From: Pelomonas sp036401055
GTDB lineage: Bacteria > Pseudomonadota > Gammaproteobacteria > Burkholderiales > Burkholderiaceae_C
Assembly: GCA_036401055.1 (NCBI GenBank)
Contig: DASWWC010000076.1
Span: 1 to 14,539, forward strand
Direction: 5' to 3'
DNA: 14,539 nucleotides
Position numbers and translations under genes: made by a program. Under the pieces are notes generated by a model. The model was given only the letters and a program-made list of their open reading frames with translations. It did not search any database and had not been told where the DNA came from. Position 1 is the first letter of the stretch; each line of letters opens with the position of its first letter. Shown piece by piece: positions 6,462 to 12,677 of this stretch.

Positions 6462-9400
6462 ATGCTGAACACCACCACCCTGCGCGCACCGCGCTGGACG
6501 CCGCTGGCACTCGCCATTTCCGCTGCACTGGCCGGTCAGGCCGCACACGCCCAGGCCGCCGCTGCGCCGGCCGCCGCCGCCTCGGCCGCCAAGGCCGAGA
6601 CCAACCAGCTCGACACCGTCGTCGTGACCGGCATCCGCCGTTCCATCCAGAGCGCCATCGACCGCAAGAAGAATGCCTCCACGGTGCAGGACAGCATCGT
6701 TGCGGAAGACATCGACCAGTTCCCGGACAAGAACGTCGGCGAAGCGCTGTCGCGCGTCACTGGCGTGCAACTGAGCCGTGAGTTCGGCGAAGGCTCGCAG
6801 GTCGCCATCCGTGGCGTCGAGCCCGACCTGAACCGCGTCGAGATCAACGGCATGTCGGTGCTGGGCACCAACGGCGGTGCCGGCCGCGGCGCCGAGCTGC
6901 GCGAACTGGCCTCCGAGCTGATCGCCTCCATCGACGTGGTCAAGGGCTCCACGGCCGACCTGACCGAAGGTGGCGTGGGCGGTACGGTGCGCATCAACAC
7001 GCGCAAGCCGCTGGACTTCAACAAGCGCACCATCGCCGGCTCGCTGTCGGCCGAGCAGGGCAGCCTGCGCGGCGGCGTGCAGCCGCGCGGCTCGCTGCTG
7101 CTGGCCGACAAGTTCTTCGACGGCAAGCTGGGCGTCATGGCCAATCTGGTCTACGACAAGGTCTACACGCGTGGAGACTTCGCGCGCAACACCTCGTGGA
7201 CTTTCCTGAGGGACTGGGACCTGTCGCCCGAGAAGACCCTCACCAGCCTGAACGCCAATGCTGCGGCCGTGACGACCTTCGCTGGCTGCACGGCGCTGGC
7301 CGCCGCCGACCGCACTGCCTGCCAGCAGCAGTGGTTTGACTATGCGCCGCGCATCTCGCGCTACGGCATCTGGGAGCGGGACCACAAGCGCAGCTCCGCC
7401 GAGGTGACGGCGCAGTACAAGTTCACCAAGGAGTTCGACGCTTATGTGAGCCACCAGGTGAACACGCAGGCGCAGAAGCTCAACGACATGAACTTCGGTA
7501 CCGACTTCACGTCGGTGAACCGACTGGCCAGCAGCGGCAATGCGCCGGTTTACTCGGCCACCGGCGTGCCCTCCGGTGGCAGCTGCACGGACCCAAGCGC
7601 CTCGGCGACGCCGGCTGGCATGGTGGTCGAGAATCACCACGTGACGCAGTACACCGTGGGCAATTGCCTGAACGTGGCGGGCCGGGGCGGCCAGGCGGCG
7701 TTCAGCACCTCGGCGCGCGACTTCGCGCTGGACATCGAGTCCAAGTACACGACCGCCGGCTTCAAGTTCAAGAACAACGACTGGCGCATCGAAGGCCTGC
7801 TGGGCGACTCCAAGTCCGACTACAAGAGCGAGAGCAACAACATCGTGCTGACGCAGAACGCGCCGGGCCTGGTGGTGAAGCTCGGTGAAGACCGCCTGCC
7901 GACGTTCACCTTCCCGGCGAACTACAGCCCCGACAACGCCGCGTCCTACGTGCAGGCCCAGCTGCAATACCGTCCGTCGGCCACGCAGAACAAGGAGCGC
8001 CAGGCCAAGCTGGACTTCCAGTACAACTTTGACCACAGCTTCTTCCAGAGCCTGTGGTTCGGCGGTCAGGCGCGCGAGTCCAGCTCACGCCAGTACAACG
8101 GCGGCGGCTACCTGGTGCAGAACAACGGCAGCCTGACGGCGACCGACGAGGCGGTGGACATCAATGTCCGCGGTGCCAACGTCAACCAGACCATCGTCTT
8201 CGACCCGTTGTACACCGGTACGGCACAGCGCCCGAACGACACGCAGACCTACATCAACAGCGGCTTCAAGACCTCCTACGTCAACGGCGCCCGCATGCAG
8301 GAGATCATAAACGCGGTCCGTACCAAGTCGGCCGGCACCTTCATGGGCGGCTACGACATCGCCGGCTTGCCGGCCAACTGGACGGCACCGAACTACTCGG
8401 CGGCGGCAGCATCGGGCTTCTTCGACACCAGCGCCTTCAACCACGGCTACGTCTACCAGAGCCCGGGCAATGACGGCAAGACCTACGCCCAGATCCCGGC
8501 CTTCGACATCAGCGAGAAGATCAAGGCAGCCTATGTGCGCCTGGACTGGGGCACCGAGCTGTGGGGCCTGCCGCTGGACGGCAACGTGGGCGTGCGCTAT
8601 GCCCGCACCAACGTGACGTCCACCGGTGTGCAAACCGACCGCATCTGCAACCCGGCCACGGTGTCGAGCTGCTCGGCACTGGTGACCACCAACAAGGTGG
8701 TCTCGCTGGACAACACGTACAACGACGTGCTGCCCAGCCTGAACGGCACGCTGCAGCTCATCAACGGCAAGCTGCTGGTACGCGGTGGCTGGGCCAAGGT
8801 GATGGCCCGCCCGGCGCTGGACCTGCTGGCGCCCAATGTCGCCTGCACGACCGGCAGCGGCGACCCGGCGCGCGGCGGTGACGGCACCGACGACTGCTCG
8901 GCCGGCAACCCCGACCTGAAGCCCTATCGCGCCACCAAGTACGACCTGAGCGTGGAGTACTACCCCAGCCGCGACACGCAGGTCAGCCTGGCCACCTTCC
9001 GCACCAACATCGACACCTATGTGCGCAAGGGTGTTCTGAGCCGTGGCGTGGATTTCTACGGTGACGGCCGCATCTTCGACGTGAACCAGGCCATCAATGG
9101 CGAAGGCGCCAAGACCCAGGGCATCGAGCTGGCCGGCCGCACGGCGCTGTCCTTCCTGCCGGGCTGGCTGAGCGGCTTCGGCGTGGACGCCAACGTCACC
9201 CGCATGTCCTTCAGCTACGCCAAGGGCAACGAGCTGATCAGCCCGCTGGACGAGTCGGTGCTGCCGTACCCGGGCCTGTCCAAGATGGCCTACAACCTGG
9301 GCCTGTGGTATGACAACGGCGAGTTCAACGCCCGCGTGGCCTACCACCACCGCGACAAGTACTACACGGGCGGCAACGACGTGTCGGGCAACCCGAACTT

Positions 9401-9587
9401 CCGCGACAAGACGGGTTACCTGGACGCCAAGATCCAGTGGAAGGCAACGAAGAACTTCACGTTCTCGCTCGAAGCCAAGAACCTGACCGACCAGGCCGAG
9501 CTGAGCTACGCGGGCGACCTGTCGCGCCCCAACGAGCTGGCCTGGTCCGGCCGTCGCTACTACCTGACCATCGGCTACAAGCTGTGA
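6462..9587 (+). CDS. TonB-dependent outer-membrane receptor, probable pectin-oligosaccharide importer
   Basis: A 1041-residue outer-membrane receptor. ATG 6462 is chosen because GGAGG (6450-6454) is 7 bases upstream and a signal peptide follows (cleavage after GQAAHA, residue 30). LDTVVVTG (50-57) is the TonB-box region. The plug runs from about residue 58 (SIQSAIDRKKNASTVQDSI, GEALSRVTGVQLSREFGEGSQVAIRGVEPDLNRVEINGM), then about 800 residues of barrel strands up to the C-terminal YYLTIGYKL, with a late conserved FSLEAKNLTD segment. The plug style is that of the large Xanthomonas/Caulobacter-type carbohydrate receptors. There is no N-terminal signalling domain, so no sigma/anti-sigma control is expected. 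Eight cysteines form four local pairs (276/287, 375/402, 729/737, 795/812), probably loop disulfides. The flanking pectin enzymes suggest rhamnogalacturonan fragments as ligand; that part is inference. No SusD-like partner is present. Confidence 0.92.
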   Translation: MLNTTTLRAPRWTPLALAISAALAGQAAHAQAAAAPAAAASAAKAETNQLDTVVVTGIRRSIQSAIDRKKNASTVQDSIVAEDIDQFPDKNVGEALSRVTGVQLSREFGEGSQVAIRGVEPDLNRVEINGMSVLGTNGGAGRGAELRELASELIASIDVVKGSTADLTEGGVGGTVRINTRKPLDFNKRTIAGSLSAEQGSLRGGVQPRGSLLLADKFFDGKLGVMANLVYDKVYTRGDFARNTSWTFLRDWDLSPEKTLTSLNANAAAVTTFAGCTALAAADRTACQQQWFDYAPRISRYGIWERDHKRSSAEVTAQYKFTKEFDAYVSHQVNTQAQKLNDMNFGTDFTSVNRLASSGNAPVYSATGVPSGGSCTDPSASATPAGMVVENHHVTQYTVGNCLNVAGRGGQAAFSTSARDFALDIESKYTTAGFKFKNNDWRIEGLLGDSKSDYKSESNNIVLTQNAPGLVVKLGEDRLPTFTFPANYSPDNAASYVQAQLQYRPSATQNKERQAKLDFQYNFDHSFFQSLWFGGQARESSSRQYNGGGYLVQNNGSLTATDEAVDINVRGANVNQTIVFDPLYTGTAQRPNDTQTYINSGFKTSYVNGARMQEIINAVRTKSAGTFMGGYDIAGLPANWTAPNYSAAAASGFFDTSAFNHGYVYQSPGNDGKTYAQIPAFDISEKIKAAYVRLDWGTELWGLPLDGNVGVRYARTNVTSTGVQTDRICNPATVSSCSALVTTNKVVSLDNTYNDVLPSLNGTLQLINGKLLVRGGWAKVMARPALDLLAPNVACTTGSGDPARGGDGTDDCSAGNPDLKPYRATKYDLSVEYYPSRDTQVSLATFRTNIDTYVRKGVLSRGVDFYGDGRIFDVNQAINGEGAKTQGIELAGRTALSFLPGWLSGFGVDANVTRMSFSYAKGNELISPLDESVLPYPGLSKMAYNLGLWYDNGEFNARVAYHHRDKYYTGGNDVSGNPNFRDKTGYLDAKIQWKATKNFTFSLEAKNLTDQAELSYAGDLSRPNELAWSGRRYYLTIGYKL

Positions 9588-9620
9588 TCTCCGGGCCTGG
9601 CCCGAGCGGCCAATCCTGTT

Positions 9621-9640
9621 GCGCCTGATCACTCAGGTGC
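9621..9640 (+). other. Hairpin just upstream of the receptor-gene terminator
   Basis: GCGCCTGA (9621-9628) pairs with TCAGGTGC (9633-9640), one pair being G-T, around a TCAC loop. It abuts the terminator stem, giving a double-hairpin 3' end that may stabilize the receptor message. Confidence 0.5.
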
Positions 9641-9641
9641 C

Positions 9642-9667
9642 CGGCCTCGCAAGAGGCCGTTTTTTTT
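9642..9667 (+). terminator. Strong rho-independent terminator after the receptor gene
   Basis: CGGCCTC (9642-9648) and GAGGCCG (9653-9659) form a perfect 7-base-pair GC-rich stem with a GCAA tetraloop, followed by eight T (9660-9667). It lies 54 bases past the receptor stop and separates it from the PL11 operon. Confidence 0.93.
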
Positions 9668-9679
9668 GAGTGAATGGAG

Positions 9680-9792
9680 CCCCTCGTCTGGCCTCGCCCC
9701 GCTGAACGCGGGCGGGTCCAGCCGGTCCCCCGAGGGGACGGCGATGCTCACGGCATCAAGCCGCGAGCACATCGCCAGACGGGCCGGCTTGG
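9680..9792 (+). other. Candidate structured RNA leader upstream of the PL11 operon
   Basis: This GC-rich stretch folds densely when read on the plus strand. GTCCCC-CGA-GGGGAC (9725-9739) is a perfect hairpin. A long stem follows: GGCGATG/CATCGCC (9740-9746 with 9770-9776), CTC/GAG (9747-9749 with 9765-9767) and CGGC/GCCG (9751-9754 with 9760-9763) around the loop ATCAA. An outer stem CCAGCCGG (9718-9725) pairs with 9784-9792 apart from one bulge. Competing pairings exist: CCCCTCG (9680-9686) with CGAGGGG (9731-9737), and CGTCTGG (9685-9691) with CCAGACG (9775-9781). I do not recognize a known riboswitch class. It could be a cis-regulatory RNA or a chance product of high GC. Confidence 0.4.
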
Positions 9793-9838
9793 GGCGGCCC
9801 GGCGCTCGGCCCGCAAACACCATGGATGGATTGCTGAC

Positions 9839-11680
9839 ATGAGTTTTTCGCTACCCAAGCTGGCCTGCGGGCTGCTGATCGCAGCGGCCAGCGTGGCCCA
9901 GGCCGAATCCCGTCTGGTCGAGAAACTCGACCGCGGCGTCGTCGCGCTGGCGACGCCTTCGGGCGTCTTCGTCAGCTGGCGGCTGCTGGGCAACGAGCCG
10001 GCCGGCGTGCGCTTCAACGTCTACCGCGACGGCAAGCGGGTGAATGCGCAGCCGCAGTCGCTGACCAGCCTGACCGATGCCGGCGGCGGCAGCGACAGCC
10101 TCTACACGGTGCGCGCCGTCGTCGACGGCCGCGAGCAGCCGGCCGCGGCCGAGGTGTCGCCGTGGGCCCAGCCCTATCTGCGCATCCCGGTGCAGAAGCC
10201 CGAGGGCGGCACCACGCCCGACGGCGTGGCCTACACCTACCAGATGAACGACGGCGCGCCGGCCGACCTGGACGGCGACGGCCAGTACGAGCTGGTGGTG
10301 AAGTGGCAGCCCACCAATGCCAAGGACAACTCGCAGCGCGGCTACACCGGCAACACCTTCGTCGATGCCTACAAGCTGGACGGCACGCGGCTGTGGCGCA
10401 TCGACCTCGGGCGCAACATCCGCGCCGGGGCGCACTACACCAGCTTGGTCGCCTACGACCTGGACGGCGATGGCAAGGCCGAAGTGATGATGAAGACCGC
10501 TGACGGCACGGTCGATGGACAGGGAAAAGTGATCGGCGACGCGAACGCCGACCACCGCAACGCGACCGGCTACATCCTGAGCGGCCCCGAGTGGATCACG
10601 GTGTTCAACGGCCTCACCGGTGCGGCGCAGGCCAGCGCCGACTACACGCCGCCGCGCGGCGACGTGGCGGCCTGGGGCGACAGCTACGGCAACCGTGTGG
10701 ACCGCTTCCTGGCCGGCGTGGCCTACCTGGACGGCCAGCGGCCCAGCGCGGTGTTCTCGCGCGGCTACTACACGCGCGCCGTCATCGCCGCCTGGGACTG
10801 GCGCGACGGCAAGCTGAGCCAGCGCTGGCTGTTCGACAGCGCCGCCGACGAAGCCAGCAAGCCGGCCGCAGGCCAGGGCGCCCACTGGTTCTCGGTCGCC
10901 GATGTGGACGGCGACGGCCGCGACGACATCGTCTACGGCGCGGCCACCATCGCCAGCACCGGCAAGCTGCTCTACAGCACCGGCCTGTGCCACGGCGACG
11001 CGCTGCACGTCAGCAACCACGACCCGGCGCGTGAGGGCCAGCAGATCTTCATGGTGCACGAGAGCCCGCGCTGCTACGGCGCGCACGGCCTGGAGATGCA
11101 CGACGCGGCGACCGGCAAGATCCTGTGGAGCATGTCCGGCAACAACACCGACGTGGGCCGCGGCGTCTGCTTCGACATCGACGCCGCCCACCCCGGCGCC
11201 GAATGCTGGGGCAATGTCGGCGGCCTGATGAACGCCAGCGGCAAGCTCATCAGCGACAAGCACCCCAACCGCTACAACTTCGCCGTCTGGTGGGACGGCG
11301 ACCTGCTGCGCGAGTCGCTGGACCACGTCGCCATCGACAAGTGGAACCCCGCTGCCTTCAAGTTCGAGCCGCTGCTGAACGGCAAGGCCTTCGGTGCCGC
11401 GTCCAACAACGGCACCAAGGGCAACCCGGTGCTGTCGGCCGACCTGTTCGGCGACTGGCGCGAAGAGGTCGTCTGGCGCAACGACGACAGCACCGCGCTG
11501 CTGGTGTTCTCCACGGCCATCCCGACCGAGCACCGCCTCGTCACGCTGATGCACGACCCGCAGTACCGCGTGCAGGTGGCCGCGCAGAACGCCGGCTACA
11601 ACCAGCCCCCGCACACCAGCTACCACCTGGGCGCCGCCATGAAGGCGCCGCGCTACCTGCCCATCAAGGTCACGCCATGA
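9839..11680 (+). CDS. Rhamnogalacturonan endo/exolyase, PL11 family
   Basis: A 613-residue secreted lyase that cleaves the rhamnose-galacturonate backbone of rhamnogalacturonan I by beta-elimination. ATG 9839 starts a signal peptide ending ASVAQA (residue 22); GGATGGA just upstream is a weak ribosome site. An N-terminal beta domain (about 25-110) precedes the eight-bladed propeller. Calcium-loop motifs DLDGDG (143-148), DLDGDG (207-212) and DVDGDG (355-360) are clear. MNDGAPADLDGDGQYELVVKW, VMMKTADGTVDG, ADLFGDWREEVVWR (534-547) and NQPPHTSYHLG near the C-terminus are PL11 hallmarks as I know the family (YesW/YesX type). Length matches the family. It is the first gene of a three-gene operon, its stop overlapping the next start by ATGA. 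An in-frame upstream ATG at 9674 was rejected because it would bury the signal peptide. Confidence 0.95.
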   Translation: MSFSLPKLACGLLIAAASVAQAESRLVEKLDRGVVALATPSGVFVSWRLLGNEPAGVRFNVYRDGKRVNAQPQSLTSLTDAGGGSDSLYTVRAVVDGREQPAAAEVSPWAQPYLRIPVQKPEGGTTPDGVAYTYQMNDGAPADLDGDGQYELVVKWQPTNAKDNSQRGYTGNTFVDAYKLDGTRLWRIDLGRNIRAGAHYTSLVAYDLDGDGKAEVMMKTADGTVDGQGKVIGDANADHRNATGYILSGPEWITVFNGLTGAAQASADYTPPRGDVAAWGDSYGNRVDRFLAGVAYLDGQRPSAVFSRGYYTRAVIAAWDWRDGKLSQRWLFDSAADEASKPAAGQGAHWFSVADVDGDGRDDIVYGAATIASTGKLLYSTGLCHGDALHVSNHDPAREGQQIFMVHESPRCYGAHGLEMHDAATGKILWSMSGNNTDVGRGVCFDIDAAHPGAECWGNVGGLMNASGKLISDKHPNRYNFAVWWDGDLLRESLDHVAIDKWNPAAFKFEPLLNGKAFGAASNNGTKGNPVLSADLFGDWREEVVWRNDDSTALLVFSTAIPTEHRLVTLMHDPQYRVQVAAQNAGYNQPPHTSYHLGAAMKAPRYLPIKVTP

Positions 11681-12672
11681 AGCTCATCGCCTCGCTCGCG
11701 CTGCTGGCGGCCCTCGTCGGTTGCGCGTCCACGCCCGAACCCGCGCCGCGCCCGCTGTATCGCGACCCGACCTACGACGGTGCCGCCGACGTGTCGCTGG
11801 TGTTCAACCGCGGCCTCAAGCGCTGGGAGATGTTCTACACGAACCGCCGCGCGACCGTGCGCATGGACGACCCCAAGGACGTCAGCTGGGTGCACGCCAC
11901 GCCCATCGGCATCGCGACGACCGACGACGGCAACCGCTGGCGCTTCGACCAGGAAGCGAAATTCCCCGCCGAATGCACCGGCGTCACGCTGTGGGCGCCC
12001 GAGATCCAGGAGTTCGACGGTGTCTACCACCTGTGGCTGACCATCGTCCCGGGCATCCACAAGACCTGGACCGGCGAGCGCCGCATCGAGCACCTGACGA
12101 GCACCGACCTGCGCCACTGGCAATGCGCCGGCAAGGCGGACCTGGGCTCGCCCAAGGTCATCGATGCGTCCGTCATCCGCGCACCGCAGGGTGGCTACCG
12201 GATGTGGTTCAAGGACGAGGCCGCCGGCAGCAAGCTCAAGTTCGCCGACAGCCCCGACCTGAAGGCCTGGACCGTGCGCGGCCAGGTCAGCAACCTGCCC
12301 GGCGAAGGCCCGACCGTCTTCCAGTTCGGCGGCAAGTGGTGGCTGGTGGCCGACCTGTGGAAGGGCCTGCTGGTGCTGCGCTCCGACGATGCCCAGAACT
12401 GGGAGGAGCAGCCCACGCGGCTGCTGGCCGGCGTGGGCCAGCACCCCACCGACCGCGCCAAGGGCCAGCATCCCGGCGTCACCGTCGTCGACGGCCGCGC
12501 CTACCTCTTCTACTTCACGCACCAGAGCGGCGAGCCCGAGGCGAAGACGGACGAGCGCTGGCACCAGCGCACCGTCATCCAGGCCGCCGAGCTGACGGTC
12601 AAGGACGGCTGGCTCAGCGTTGACCGCAACGCGCCGCCGCCCGACCTGCGTTCCGCCTTCAAAGCCCGTTGA
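11677..12672 (+). CDS. GH43-like five-bladed propeller glycosidase, lipoprotein
   Basis: A 331-residue lipoprotein. MKLIASLALLAALVGC gives a lipobox LVGC with Cys16, and the next residue Ala favours outer-membrane placement. The rest reads as a five-bladed beta-propeller of the GH43 clan. RDP at 29-31 is the candidate catalytic base region (Asp30, or Asp34/Asp38), WAPEI at 106-110 is a family signature, IDAS (162-165) supplies the likely pKa-modulating Asp163, and EGP (210-212) the likely general acid Glu210. Family members remove arabinose, galactose or xylose from side chains; which one cannot be told here. The gene overlaps the PL11 stop by 4 bases and precedes the GH115 gene by 5, so it is translated in the same operon. 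GH32/GH117-type propellers are alternatives if the EGP reading is wrong. Confidence 0.75.
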   Translation: MKLIASLALLAALVGCASTPEPAPRPLYRDPTYDGAADVSLVFNRGLKRWEMFYTNRRATVRMDDPKDVSWVHATPIGIATTDDGNRWRFDQEAKFPAECTGVTLWAPEIQEFDGVYHLWLTIVPGIHKTWTGERRIEHLTSTDLRHWQCAGKADLGSPKVIDASVIRAPQGGYRMWFKDEAAGSKLKFADSPDLKAWTVRGQVSNLPGEGPTVFQFGGKWWLVADLWKGLLVLRSDDAQNWEEQPTRLLAGVGQHPTDRAKGQHPGVTVVDGRAYLFYFTHQSGEPEAKTDERWHQRTVIQAAELTVKDGWLSVDRNAPPPDLRSAFKAR

Positions 12673-12677
12673 CCGCC

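Noticed and set aside
6039..9632. Two long minus-strand open frames opposite the receptor gene (6039-8036 and 8085-9632)
   Set aside because: Antisense shadows of a gene with a full TonB receptor architecture; no domain, ribosome site or codon pattern supports them.
9674..9838. In-frame N-terminal extension of the PL11 gene by 55 codons from ATG 9674
   Set aside because: It begins 6 bases after a strong terminator, would hide a clear signal peptide starting at 9839, and its residue content is arginine/proline-rich, as expected for untranslated GC-rich sequence.
9851..11626. Long minus-strand open frame opposite the PL11 gene (about 590 codons)
   Set aside because: Antisense shadow rich in Val, Ala, His and Gln with no recognizable motif.
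11125..11676. Open frame running from inside the PL11 gene into the GH43-like gene, suggesting a longer protein
   Set aside because: Its upstream part is an arginine-rich out-of-frame reading of PL11. The real start at 11677 has a lipoprotein signal and an ATGA overlap.
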